This document shows positions 41,001 through 52,011 of a stretch of 64,000 bases of DNA, piece after piece. The DNA lies in assembly GCA_005656395.1 (NCBI GenBank), contig SRSI01000046.1:1054001-1118000 (forward strand), given 5' to 3'. Both the position numbers and the translations under genes were made by a program. How positions within the stretch are numbered: position 1 is the first letter of the stretch; the number at the start of each line of letters is the position of its first letter. Below the pieces are notes generated by a model. That model saw only the letters and a list, made by a program, of their open reading frames with translations. It did no database searches and was not told the DNA's origin. Source of the DNA: Strongyloides papillosus. Lineage: Eukaryota; Nematoda; Chromadorea; Rhabditida; Strongyloididae.

Positions 41001-41326
41001 TCTGTCAACTTTTAATTCAAATAGGTCTCGACAAATATATACCAGAATTTACAATAAATGAAATAAATGGACCAAAATTCTTAGAATTAGATGGTACAAA
41101 ATTAAAAAATATTGGTGTTAGTAACCATTCAGATAGAGCCATAATCAAGAAAAAAATTAAATCAATAAAAAACAAAATTGAGAAAGAAAGGAAAGCACTT
41201 GAAAAATTAAGTAGACAAAGAGCCGTTGCTATTTCTAATAATAGTAACCCACCTCAAATTACTGATGTAATGTCTCCACCACCACCTAGCAATAGGTCTA
41301 TCAGTCCAGGATCCACGGCTGTTTAA
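38100..41326 (+). CDS. nab-1: Neurabin/spinophilin-type scaffold (1058 aa, 2 exons)
   Basis: Exons are 38100-40878 and 40929-41326, with a 50-nt intron (GTAAGT...TTTTTTCAG) in phase 1. Order of parts: a disordered Ser/Thr/Asn-rich N-terminus with a proline run (PPPVPPKP), a PP1-docking RVxF motif KKVKFST near residue 394, and one PDZ domain (about 443-531, with [10 protein letters not shown] and [10 protein letters not shown] strands). A coiled coil follows (about 620-710), then a long disordered region. The second exon encodes a SAM domain ([19 protein letters not shown] onward, about 940-1005). PP1-docking plus PDZ plus coiled coil is diagnostic of neurabin/spinophilin; the SAM domain is a neurabin-1 feature. 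The protein would target PP1 and F-actin-linked complexes at synapses and neuronal polarity sites. The start is the first ATG; TTTGTAG 33 bp upstream could be a trans-splice acceptor. Confidence 0.93.
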
Positions 41327-41936
41327 AAAAGGAGAAAAATCCAGTTTATGGAATAATTTTCATTTTATTTCTATATATGTTATTTACAGTGCCACATACC
41401 TTAGCCAAAAAATATAATTGTATTTTTTTAAGAAGGAAAGTTAAAGAAGACAAAATATTAAGAAAGAGAAGATAATTTCAAGATTTTTATGTTAAAAGCA
41501 TTCCTAAGAAAATTTTATCAAAAATTAAGTATCATTTTTTTATTTATATATTTATTAGTATATGATTTTTTAACTCAAGTAAAAACTAACTTTTTTATGA
41601 ATATTTTAATGTTAATAAAATTTAAAAATTTATTCTATTAATTATTTTCGTTTATTTGTATTTTCAACAATAATCTTATTTATCAATATATTAAAAGATA
41701 GAACTACAGATTACGTAGAACTCACTTCTAAATTTAAGGTCAATCTGTAAATTGGGTAAAGAAAGACGCCTCTTGTAACGCTTGTTTATCAAACTGCAAC
41801 TGGAAAAACGATACCTTTTAATTTTAAAAGTATTTTTTCTATTAAAAGTACCTTGTAATCTCTAGTAAAATATACACAACAGAAATATTTTTTTGTTTAC
41901 ACTTTTTACATAAAAAATATTTTTTGAAAATACATA
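41327..41936 (+). other. Intergenic, nab-1 3' / GAR1 5'
   Basis: The 3'UTR of nab-1 and the promoter of GAR1 must lie here. A slightly GC-richer stretch at about 41700-41815 (ACAGATTACGTAGAACTCAC, GAAAGACGCCTC) is a plausible GAR1 core promoter. No ORF or confident RNA gene was seen. Confidence 0.5.
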
Positions 41937-42643
41937 ATGTCTGGAAGGGGAGGTTTTTCACGTGGTAGAGGGAACTTCAGAGGAGGCCGTGGTGGTGGCG
42001 GTGGTGGTCGTGGAGGTAGAAACTTTGATCAAGGTCCACCATCTAATGTCGAAGGTATTATTATTTAATTTATATTATTGGATAATTGCAGTATTTTTTT
42101 AGTTGTTGGTTCCGTAACACACTCTGTTGATGAGAATACTATTTGTGTTTCAAATACCTCAGGAAAAATACCATATTTTAATGCTGTTATTTATAATGAA
42201 AGCATTCAACAGCTTGGTAAAGTTGATGAAATTTATGGAGGTCCTAAAGATAATGTAGTTTATTTTCTTAGAATATCGGTATTTTTAATTATACAAATTT
42301 TTAGGGATTTTCTGTAATTCTATCTGAAGGTTTAAAAGCTAAAAAATTTAAAAAAGGAGACTTAGTACACATTGATCCATATAAATTACTCCCAATTGAA
42401 AAATTCTTACCTGGAGCTCAGAATAATTCTTCTGGAGGTCGTGGTGGAAGAGGAGGTGGTAATGCTTCTCGTGGCCGTGGTGGTGGTGGTGGTAATCGTG
42501 GAGGGGGATTCAAAGGAAATAGTCGTGGTGGAGGCCGTGGTGGCGGTAGTTTTGGAGGTAATTTTGGAGGTAATAATCAAGGTTTTAAAAGAAGAGGAAA
42601 TTTTGGAAGTAATGGAGGAAATAAAAAATTCAGGAACAGTTAA
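41937..42643 (+). CDS. GAR1: H/ACA ribonucleoprotein subunit GAR1 (210 aa, 3 exons)
   Basis: Exons are 41937-42054, 42103-42278 and 42305-42643, with introns of 48 and 26 nt; phases close. The protein has an N-terminal RGG-rich tail (MSGRGGFSRGRGNFRGG...), the central Gar1 beta-barrel (VGSVTHSVDENTICVS, KIPYFNAVIYNESIQQLGKV, DEIYGGPKDNVVYFLRIS), then HIDPYKLLPIEKFLPG and a long C-terminal RGG-rich tail. The flanking Gly/Arg tails and the IDPYKLLP block are diagnostic. GAR1 joins NOP10, NHP2 and the pseudouridine synthase (Cbf5/dyskerin) on H/ACA RNAs in the nucleolus. Length agrees with the family (about 200-220). The second intron is very short; an alternative acceptor for intron 1 (TTGCAG at 42086-42091) would add residues and break the frame. 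Confidence 0.95.
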
Positions 42644-43458
42644 TGTGATTGCTTTTTTTTTGTTGTTTAATTTTTTGTTTAAATTTTTGTCATAAACTTT
42701 GTTGTTACATTTTATAAACTATATATAAAACTTTTTTAGTTATACTTTTATTATAAATTTTTTCTTGGAGCAATTTTAGATTAAGAGTCCCTTATTTTAA
42801 TGGCTCAAATTTAAAATCTTTTCATACTATTTTAGTGTGTATATTGCATTATTACCCTAACGATGGTTTTTAGTACGACAAACTTTTTTATTTTTGCCTT
42901 AGTTGGGTATGATAAAACGTTTTCTCTTTTTACGTTAATTTATAATTGCGAATGTATCAATTGTTTCCTTATTAACAACAATAGCTTAATTAATTGAATC
43001 TTTTGTCCGAAATTTAGACAAGAGAATGAATCATGTAAAAAGAAATTCCTCAAATGCTACAAATTGCTTCTAAATATGATTATTTACCATCATACACTAT
43101 AAAATACCGATTTTAGCAAAACAAGTGTTCTTTTAGCTATTTAATTTGGAGCCTCTAAATTAAAATTTAGCCTTTTTCTTACATAAAATATAATGTTATA
43201 TGATAAATTATGATTGAAATGAACGGAAAATGATATTATTTAATCATACTTATCATACATTTACAAAATTTGAAGTTTTCTATTATCTTTTGGGACAATT
43301 ATAAATTAATAATTATTCTCATTGTACTCCTATAATATAGGTAATAATATTGAGTGACTGTTATTGAGTGAGAACATTTTTAGTTATATATAGTCATAAT
43401 ACCATCAATTATTGTATGGAAAAAATAAATTATCTTTTCCAATGAAAATGGGATTATT
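42644..43458. other. Intergenic between GAR1 and the LDLa/fibrinogen gene
   Basis: About 800 bp of A/T-rich sequence. It should contain the GAR1 3'UTR and the promoter of the downstream gene. I see no ORF, RNA gene or repeat worth naming. Confidence 0.6.
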
Positions 43459-45198
43459 ATGGATTTTATGTTACTTCAAAGAATGGTCATAGCCTGGAGG
43501 TTTAATATTAAAATATTTTTAATATCTTTGATATGTCTGATTATTTCAAGGTTAAGTAAAGAAATTAATTTAATTCCAACTTTCGAAGGTAGTGTTCTTT
43601 GTAATAATTAACTGATAATATTAAATCTTTCTAGCTTACAGTGATCATATGAAAAGATGTCCATTTGGGATGTTTGATTGTAATCCAAAACTAGATCATC
43701 CAATATGTATTCCTTTTGCTAATGTTCGAGACTGTATAAATGACTGCCCTAATGGGGAAGATGAGCTTTGCGGGAAGAAGCAAAAATTTTGTGATGTCTC
43801 AATAGATTGGGATATTTATGAATGTGGGAAATGTATAGAGGAAGATAAAGATGAAGTTTATTGCATTGATAGTATATGTAGGTCTAATTATATATTAAAA
43901 AAAGTTATAAATAAATTTTATTGTAATAATTAGATAAAAGATTATGTAATGAAACATCAACTATTCAATGTATGACTACAAATAATTGTATCCCATATCA
44001 ATGGCTAATGGATGGATACGATGATTGTGGTGATGCTAGTGATGAAGATGATAGATTAAGCGAGGTTCTTTTTAAATTAGATTTAAATACTACTGTTGGT
44101 AGTCATCTTTTTACAAAAAAACCAAATCCAAAAAAGTTGAAGGAAGAGGAGAAAGAAAAAAATGTGTATGAAGGATTTTATCAAGATGGTATTTTTTCAT
44201 GTAATGAAAATTTATACAAATGTGCTAATGTAACAGAATGTATCGATATATTTAAAGTCCTTGATGGCATTGAAGATTGTTCTGATGGATCTGATGAGAA
44301 TTACTGTGAAAAATATTTACCTGGTTGCAAAGAAAATTGTGCATTTAGATCAGATCATGTCAAATTTGTTTGTCAATGTCAAAAACCACTAATTCGTATG
44401 TCAAATGGTGTTTGTGGAGCAAATGGTTCTATACCTCCAATTGACTGCGCGGATTATAGAGTCTTTTATCAAAATGTACCACCTGGAATATATAAAATGT
44501 CAGCAAGAAACTGGTTGGCCAGTCATTTGCATGAAAACAATTTTGATGTACTATGTAATTTTGCTTTTATGGGAGGTGGATGGACCGTTATTATGCAAAG
44601 ACATATTAACATTAATAATAGTAAAATAGACAATTTTTTAAATTTTAACAGGACTTGGAATCAATATGCTCTCGGATTTGGTGAAATAGATAATGACAGT
44701 GAATTCTGGTTAGGTAATGAAAAAATACATTTATTGACAACTAGACCATGTTGTCAACAAGAACTAGGTATTCTATTAGAAACAACAACAACAAAAGAGA
44801 AAATATTTTTGAAATATGATAGTTTTCAAATAAAAGATGAATTTAATTGTTATGAATTAAAATTAGGACCTTTAATATATACAAGTAACTTTTTAGCATA
44901 TGATATTCTAGCACCATCAAATGGTGGGAAATTTTCAACATATGATAGGAGAATAAATAAATTTTGCCCTCCAAATTCTATGAATCCCTGGTGGTCACAT
45001 CCAACATCATGTTCAATAGACTATTTATCAGGATCACCAAAATCGAATCAAATTTACAAAGGTCTATCATGGGGACCATTTAGGATAAAAAAAATTAAAA
45101 TGATGATAAGATCTAAACGTTATCCTTTACATTCACCGACAGCTGTACCATTACAGTTCAATTCCATGTATGAAGACAATTATTACCTTAAAATATAA
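43459..45198 (+). CDS. Secreted or type II membrane LDLa / fibrinogen-related (FReD) protein (543 aa, 3 exons)
   Basis: Exons are 43459-43588, 43635-43871 and 43934-45198, with introns of 46 and 62 nt; phases close, and the second junction rebuilds a continuous LDLa domain (...YCIDNKRLCNET...). The N-terminus has a hydrophobic segment (residues about 16-34, KIFLISLICLIISRL) after a short charged lead, so signal peptide or signal anchor. Three LDL-receptor class A-like modules follow (about 52-90, 127-160, 210-248, the last with the acidic DCSDGSDENYC signature), then an EGF-like module (about 249-287). A fibrinogen C-terminal domain spans about 293-520 (GGGWTVIMQRH, FNRTWNQYALGFGEIDNDSEFWLGNEKIHLL in part). 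The usual calcium-binding DxDxD after KFSTYD reads DRRIN, so the FReD calcium site looks lost. Likely an extracellular recognition or adhesion protein; ligand unknown. Confidence 0.88.
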
Positions 45199-45719
45199 TA
45201 TTATCCACTAAAATAGATTTTTATGTTAATCAAATAAATAATATTTCATAATCAACTTAATTTAACATATTTTAATAAAACATAATTTATATAAAATTCT
45301 TAAAAGAACTTGTTTTTTAAAATAACGTGTTCTATCTCCACTTATGATATAAATTTATTGTTCTAATATATCAATTATAAGAATACCACAAAAAAATTTG
45401 AAGAAAGAAGCATAAACTATTAATAAAGTTATGCAACATTTTTTATAATATAACTGTACTTTTTGAAGGTCAATATTCCCGATATCAGAAACAATGATAA
45501 AACAAGTTATTCATGAAATTATACGCTTCCTTCATATTTTAGTATCCATAGGAACATTTATTTTTTTATAATTAATAATTCAATTGAAACAATTTCGCAA
45601 TATGTTGGTATGTTTAACATCAATGAATTTTTTTGGTTTATTAAAAAGCTCCGACGACAATATTTTTATTTGCCTATATAAGAAAATGCTTTTATAAAGA
45701 TTATATCACTTTTAAGAAA
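45199..45719. other. Intergenic, upstream of MFS transporter
   Basis: About 520 bp of A/T-rich DNA between two plus-strand genes. No ORF or structured feature was recognised. Confidence 0.6.
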
Positions 45720-47153
45720 ATGTCTTTACCTGTTAATAATAAAAGTATTACAAAAGGATATAGTGAATTAAGTAGGAATGAATGGCTAATGTTTATTGTT
45801 CTTATTGTTAGCAATATTCTTGGACCAATTGCTTTTTCCTGTATTGCACCATTCTTCAATGATGTTGCGATATCTAAAGGTATGTCCCTTTCTGAAAGTG
45901 GGGTTATTTTTGGGATATTTCATTTAACTGGTGCATTGTTATCACCAATTATTGGAAAGCATGTAAGTTATTAATTGTTATTATCATAATTTTAACGTAA
46001 ATATAATAAAGATTGGAAGATTAGGAGCACATTTCATGTTTACATATGGCTGTTTGGTCACTGGTTTTTCAACACTTTTATTTTCAATAACAATATATCT
46101 TCCAACAAAAAATATCTTTTTTATTGGGACATTAATTGTAAGATTCCTTCAATCACTGGGAAGAGCCATGTTCTACACAACAACATTTTCAATAGTTTCA
46201 ACACAATTCCCAGATATTACCTCATCAATGTTAGGTTACATTGAAACAGTTAGTGGTTTAGGATATAATCTAGGACCCGTTTTTGGTGGAATTTTATATG
46301 ACATGTATGGTTACCAAATGTTATTCATTATTCTTGGTCCAATTATTATTTTAAATGGAATTGCTGCCTATTTCTATATTGAAAATAAACCAACTCAGGA
46401 AAAAAAACTTAAAATAGATGATTGTCAAAAAAAATTTAACTATAAAAAATCAATCAAAATGACAGGTATTTACTTTCTAATGATAATTACAATGATTTGT
46501 GGATTTTTCTTTTGCTATAATGAGCCAACATTACCTATTGCATTGAAACCATTTAATATGTCTCATACACAAATTGGTACATTTTTCCTAATACAAGGTA
46601 CGGTATTTTCTATTTTTGCACCTATATGGGGTTTATTACTTGATCACTTACCAATAACAAATACATTATTGCTTACCGGAAATATTCTTCTTACAATTTC
46701 CTTGTTTTTATTCGGACCTGCTCATTTTATACCACTTCAAAGAACACCCATAACTGTTGGAGTAGCAAGTATTATTCAAGTAACAGCATTAGCTGCTTGT
46801 TACGTACCCTGTTTCAAACAATCTATGAATATCATAACAAATGAATATGGTTATCCAAATGATATGAATACAAGCGGTATTTTATCAGGAATGTTCACTT
46901 GTGTCTTCTCATTAGGAGGTTTTATAGGCCCAACTATCGGTGCCATACTTGTTCAATATTACCAATACACTACTGCTTCAACGATAATTGGATATGCACA
47001 CGGTGTATTTGTAAGTATATCTTTTTGCCTCATAAAGTATTAATGAAAATTTTTTTATAGGTTGTATTTTTTATAATATTTTATCTAATACCAAGATTTT
47101 GTTCAAAACCTCGAAAATCAACAGAGAATACGCCACAAGTGTCGTCCGCTTAA
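45720..47153 (+). CDS. MFS transporter, SLC18B1-like (444 aa, 3 exons)
   Basis: Exons are 45720-45962, 46012-47010 and 47061-47153, all in phase 0, with introns of 49 and 50 nt. About twelve hydrophobic helices are visible. After TM2 the MFS motif A appears across the first intron (GKH-IGRLGAHFMF). The TM4-TM5 region (SLGRAMFYTTTFSIVSTQF, then GYIETVSGLGYNLGPVFGGIL) closely resembles the SLC18 vesicular amine/polyamine branch, particularly SLC18B1 (ETFSGLGLIVGP-type block). It is probably a vesicular or organelle proton-coupled antiporter for polyamines or amines; substrate is inference. The short hydrophilic C-tail ends in QVSSA. The first ATG after the upstream A-rich leader is used. Confidence 0.85.
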
Positions 47154-47459
47154 TTAAGTAATTTATTTAATGTATAATAATGATTGTTAATGTTTGACTA
47201 CTCCCCTCAAATTAGCTTTTAAAATAAAAAAATATAAACATAATAAAAATCTCATAGCTTTAAACAACTTATCATAACAAGCACAAAACGTAAATTAATG
47301 CAAAAAGCTCGTGTTAAGACAAAAGTTTAAAATTAATTGGAGTCACGTTACCGCATTAACCTCCAAGACACTGTGTATTGCTCCAACCAGTGTGTAAAAT
47401 ACGTATTACTACAATTTTATCTCATTTTTTTGTATATTTCTATATATTTAATACATATT
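47154..47459. other. Intergenic, MFS 3' / cyclin K 5'
   Basis: About 300 bp. An upstream ATG at 47337 is in frame with cyclin K but would add 41 hydrophobic residues (a VLLQFYLIFLYISIYLIHI stretch) not found in the family. I regard this as 5'UTR. Confidence 0.55.
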
Positions 47460-48250
47460 ATGGCTACAAATAATTGGATATTTAATGAAGAAGATATGAA
47501 TAACACCCCTTCACAAAAAAAAGGATGGAGTAGTGCAGCTGAAAAAAAGAAAAGAGTTGATGCAATAGATGTAATAAGGAAAGTAGGAACTCAATTAAAT
47601 ATGTAAGTACTATTTTTTAAAAAATCATCTTATTTTTTAGTTCTTTACATGGTACATTGTACACGGCATCAGTATATTTACAAAGATTTTATATGTTCCA
47701 TTCATTTGATGAGTATAATTATATGGTAACAGCATTAGGTTGTTTATTTTTAGCCGGCAAAGTAGAAGAAACTCCAAAAAAGATAAAAGATATAATCTCA
47801 GCAGCTAGAGAAATATATTCAAATGCTTTACCATATAACGGTGTATCGATAGAATCAGTAATAGAATTTGAAAGAATACTGTTAAGAACTATGAAATTTG
47901 ATTTAACAGTTGAGGCTCCATATGACCCATTGTTAGAGTATTGTAAATTACTAAAGATACCAAAAAAACAGCAAAATAGTGTAGCTCAAACGGGTTGGGG
48001 ATTTTTGAATGATTGTGCTTATACTCATCTTCCATTATTATGGGAAGCAGAAATTATTGCTATTGGTGCAATCCACCTATCCTTACAAATGAATAATATT
48101 GAGAATGTTGACTATGAAGGTAGGACGGATGATGAACCATGGTGGTCAAAGGTCGTGGGAAATTTTACATTACGATCATTAGAAGGTATTTGTCATAAAT
48201 TTTTAGATCACTACTCTGAACAGAGTGATAAAAATAAATTGGATGTTTGA
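47460..48250 (+). CDS. ccnk-1: Cyclin K (250 aa, 2 exons)
   Basis: Exons are 47460-47602 and 47641-48250, with a 38-nt intron in phase 2. The first cyclin box begins NWIFNEEDMNNTPSQKKGW, matching the cyclin K/T start (W-x-F-x-x-x-D-x-x-x-TPS). It continues YLQRFYMFHSFDEYNYMVTA and LFLAGKVEETPKKIKDII, nearly identical to cyclin K. The second box ends SLEGICHKFLDHYSEQ (cyclin K has EDICHQILDLYSQ). Cyclin K partners CDK12/CDK13 (CDK-12 in C. elegans) to phosphorylate the RNA polymerase II tail. The protein stops shortly after the second box; the long Pro-rich tail of vertebrate cyclin K is missing. The 47460 start is preferred over an in-frame upstream ATG at 47337. It is convergent with the next gene, 183 bp apart. 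Confidence 0.93.
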
Positions 48251-48433
48251 TAAATTTTTACTTTTTTTGTTTTTAAACCGTCAGGAAAATACACATAATA
48301 CAAAATAATAATAGAGTATATACATAAATTTATTCAAAGTTAATTTTCAAATATCAAATTTATTTACAGTAGGTATTGAATTACATAATTGGTTAAAAAA
48401 CTGTATTTACATTTAGCTATTTAAAATTTAAAG

Positions 48434-51286
48434 TTATTTACGATGTTTAATTCCATAGTAAGCAAGATTTTGTTCCTTCGCCAACTTCTTTTGTCTTTTA
48501 GCTCTTTGTTGAACAGCTCTAATATTATTAATCTCCGTAAAGTCCGCTGTCCCGTATTTGACAAAAAGGGGATCCTTTACTTCAACTTCGCTCACTCCAA
48601 CAAGTGTTAACAAACCATTTTCATCTCTTTCATAGATAGGTTTTTGCAACAATGATGTGTCCACAGGTGGTATACGGTTTCGTCGAGATCGACGGAGATT
48701 TGTGAACTGAATTTGGTCCTCATTTGGTTTAATAATTCTTGGTCTTCTGACGACGAGTACTTTTTGTTTTTCCTTCTTTCCCCTTATTACTGCATGCTTT
48801 GCTCCTTTTTTAGAACCACCATTCAAGTTTGCATCACTCTCATCGATGAGAAGTGGGAATTCTGAGTATCCTTCACTCATTACTGATTCTGGTGAGCATG
48901 ACCTACTTATGGTGGTTTCGTTGTTAGAAGTTTTTGATTGATTTAATACCTTTTTCCCAGGTTTTCTAATGGCAGGCGTTGCAGTTTGAAAGAGTGAGTC
49001 ATTTATGTTGACAATATTCCTCTTGCTGATTCTTTCCGATCTACGTAGAACTTTCTCCTCTTCATCATCATCACCCTGGGAGCTAAGTAAAGATTGTGAC
49101 GACAATGCTGATCTAGAATGTCCTTTTGTTTTTGCTCCTACAACACTATCATTTTTAAAAAGTTCCTTTTCACTTGTGTCATCATTGACAATTATTTTTG
49201 TTTTGCGTTTTTGTTGAATTTCTTGAAAAGCAATTTTTGGGTTGCCATTCAAGAAACTACTAACGTCAAGATTCTTTTTAGCTTTAATAGGCTTAGGCAA
49301 CACACGCGTGTCTACCGAGTTGTTAGAAACACTTCGTAGACTTCTTCTTTTCAGGAATGGTGTTGATTCCGATGTTACAGAACCTGTAATATCAAAATTA
49401 TTCCGTGGGATAACAGGTCCTTGTGGAATAGCAAACGAAGATGAGTTTATTGAGCTAGTTGTTAATTTATCAGATGACCCATCACTCTCAACAGTGGTAG
49501 ATTCACCTGTAGTGTTTGGTGCTTTACGACGCCATCGTGACTTCTTTGGAATGTCGGAAGTCTCAGCTAACCCACTAGAATTTTGATTATTAGATGTATC
49601 GACAGAAGGTACTGTCACTTTATTGGATGGTCCTTTAACGTTCTCGTCCCCTCCCTCAGCTAATTTTCCAATAGAAGATGTAGTAGATCCATTTAACTTC
49701 CTACCACGCCACATTGATTTCTGCTCGGAATTAGACATTCCAGCTAAAACACGGAAATCCTGGTCCTGGAGTAAGTGAATAGATTGCATCTCTGTCTGCC
49801 GTGATGATGGTTCGAGAGCACTATCATTTACTGCATTCTTACTGGAGACAATCACACTTTCTTCGAGTGTAACAGATGCAATTTCGTCGTCATCCCTCTT
49901 GCTTTCCAATAGAGAATCTTCCTCAATGGCATCCAAACAAGGTCTTTTCCTTAGATTGAATCTAGTCCTTTTACTATGAGAGATGATCGTACTCTCAGAA
50001 GTATTTACATCCGATACCTCTTCTCCAGTGGTTTTGGAACGGTCATGTCCACGTCGGAAATCTTGACTGTCATTATTTTTCCCAACAGAAGATACAGTAG
50101 AAGTAGATCCATTAAATCTTCTGCCACGCCACATTGATTTTTGCTCAGAACCAGATATCCCTGCCAGGTCAAGGAAATCCTCATCTTGAAGTAAGTGGAT
50201 AGACTGCATTTCTGTTTGTCGTGATGATGGTTCTAGAGCACTATCATCCGTTAAATTCTTGTTACTAACAGCCAAACTCTCGTGGAGTGTGGAAGAAGAA
50301 ATTTCGTCGCCACCATCTTGACTGTCCAATGGAGGATCTTCCTCAATAGAGTCCAATTTAGGTCTTTTTCCTAGACTGAATTTGGTTCTTTTACTGTGAG
50401 AAATGACAACACTTTCAGAAGTTGTGACATTTAATACTTCTTCTCCAGTGGTTTTGGAACGGTTACGTCCACGCCGGAAATCTTGACTGGCATCCTTCTG
50501 CTTTACATCCATACCAATAGAAAAGTCCCTTGATGCTGCAGACGAATTGATAACTGTACTCGAGGCAGTAACATCCTTCAATGGCGGATGTTCTCCCGTA
50601 TCAGTAATATCGCTGTCCAAAGTAAAATCCTTATTTTTGGAGAGGTTTGTCGAGGAAGTCTTATCAGCCAATGCCATAAATGTTGAGTCATTTTGAATAT
50701 TAAGAGAAGGAGGTTGGCTTGAAGCATTGGTTGTTTCAAAAACATCCATAGTAACAGTACCATTCCTTGAATTTGATGTCGAATTAGAAGTTGTGTTAGC
50801 AGTAGCGGCTAACGCCATGAAGTCGGAATCTTGCAGAATGTTTACAGAACCAGCAACAGAAGAATCCTTTGTCAAAGCTGTCGAATCACTGACTTCCATT
50901 GAGGAATCATCTATATGCTGAGTAGAAGTAAATGAACTACCTTTACTCAATAAAGGCTTTTTCCGGACATCCACACTCTCTTCATTCAATTCAGAAAGTT
51001 TCCTTTTTCGCTGGCCAACTGAATCATTACTGCTTGGTATACAATCCAAGCCACTATCAACACAAAGTTGCTGCCACATCCCATCAGACAACCTCAATAC
51101 TTCTTTCAACTCCTCTCTGGTAACGTTGGGGTTGATACCATTGTCTGCCATATATTCTAAAATGTTAGCATATTTCTGAAAACAACATATATTTTAAAAA
51201 CTACTATTTCTAACAAAAAATACCTTTTTTATCACTGGTTTGTTTTCACTTTTCGATAAACTACTTTTAAAACGTCGAGAAAACAT
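48434..51286 (-). CDS. Large disordered nuclear protein with CENP-C-like motif (934 aa, 2 exons)
   Basis: Exons are 51224-51286 and 48434-51175 (minus), 48-nt intron, phase 0. The protein is Ser/Asp/Lys-rich and mostly disordered. Residues about 250-530 are a tandem duplication of a 140-residue unit (DFRRG..RSKTTGEEV ... ISHSKRT ... SSRQTEMQSIHLLQD ... QKSMWRGR). A short motif LLQD-x-DF-x-x-LA recurs four or more times. Near residues 845-880, LRRSRRNRIPPVDTS is followed by IYERDENGLLTLVGV. This spacing resembles the CENP-C motif plus following strand (RR[ST]-x-R-x-R-x-x-P...G...[IL]-x-G-V), but the usual aromatic (YW) is absent. The C-terminus is basic and coiled-coil-like. If the resemblance is real it is a kinetochore or chromatin protein related to CENP-C (HCP-4). 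It is divergently paired with SMC2 and shares its raised G/C content. Existence of the gene is certain; the identity is tentative. Confidence 0.85.
49651..50490 (-). repeat. Coding tandem duplication, 2 x 420 bp
   Basis: Identical or nearly identical segments recur exactly 420 bp apart. For example GTGATGATGGTTC-AGAGCACTATCAT occurs at about 49801 and 50221, CACGCCACATTGATTT occurs at about 49706 and 50126, and CTTCTCCAGTGGTTTTGGAA occurs at about 50020 and 50440. The reading frame is preserved, giving two 140-residue protein repeats. Many differences between copies are synonymous or conservative. Confidence 0.85.
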
Positions 51287-52011
51287 GGTTTGATATAATG
51301 ACAACACAGGGAAAGAAGTAGGATCACCCTGTGATTATCTTTAGTACAAGTGCAATTCGTTTACCGCCTTTTTCTTAACAAGAGCCGCTTGGTTAGACGT
51401 ATTTCCCTTGCAGAATTAAACGAAAGGAATTTCAAATTGGCTATTTATAGATTCTTTTACTAACTAAAAATGTAAATATTTATTATCCATGAAGAAATTT
51501 AAATAATTATTCAAATGTTATGTGATAAAAGTATTTCACAGAGCGATTATGCATATTTTGGGATAGTATATGTTGGTCTTAAAGTGAATGAATAACAATA
51601 TTTTACCGCGCGATGTTACTCTTCTCGTTAAATAGGGATGAAAATAACAAAAAAAGACGACAACCAAAGTGTGCATACGTCTAATAAGTTACAACTATTT
51701 CTAGCTTAACGAATTTTCACTTTTGTAATCTTTGTCATTAATTTTTTGTTATAGTCGTAGAATTTTCCAGAAGGATTGTGAATCTTCTGATGGTAAACCT
51801 AATAATAGTGATTGTGATTATTAACATATAAAAACACTTGCCATATACAGCTTTGAGATAGTATCATTTAAGGAAAGTTTATAATACTTTTGGTACAATT
51901 ATTATAACTTTATATCATCACTGATTTCTTCTATTTTTACCTTCGTCTCATTTAATTGTTATTGCTTTATAATTTCGTGCTTATCTGTTAATTTTTCTTT
52001 TGTTGCAGGCT
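51287..52011. promoter_or_regulatory. Divergent promoter region between the CENP-C-like gene and SMC2
   Basis: A head-to-head pair of chromosome-biology genes is separated by 725 bp. The right end, TTTTTCTTTTGTTGCAG at 51992-52008, is a strong polypyrimidine splice acceptor located 3 nt before the SMC2 ATG. It therefore marks either a trans-splice site or the end of a 5'UTR intron. GC-richer patches occur at about 51360-51420 and 51605-51640 (TTTTACCGCGCGATGTTAC). There is no ORF. Confidence 0.5.

Noticed and set aside
42372..42695. Val/Glu-rich 107-codon ORF over GAR1
   Set aside because: It is the shifted frame of the Gly/Arg-rich repeat of GAR1 exon 3.
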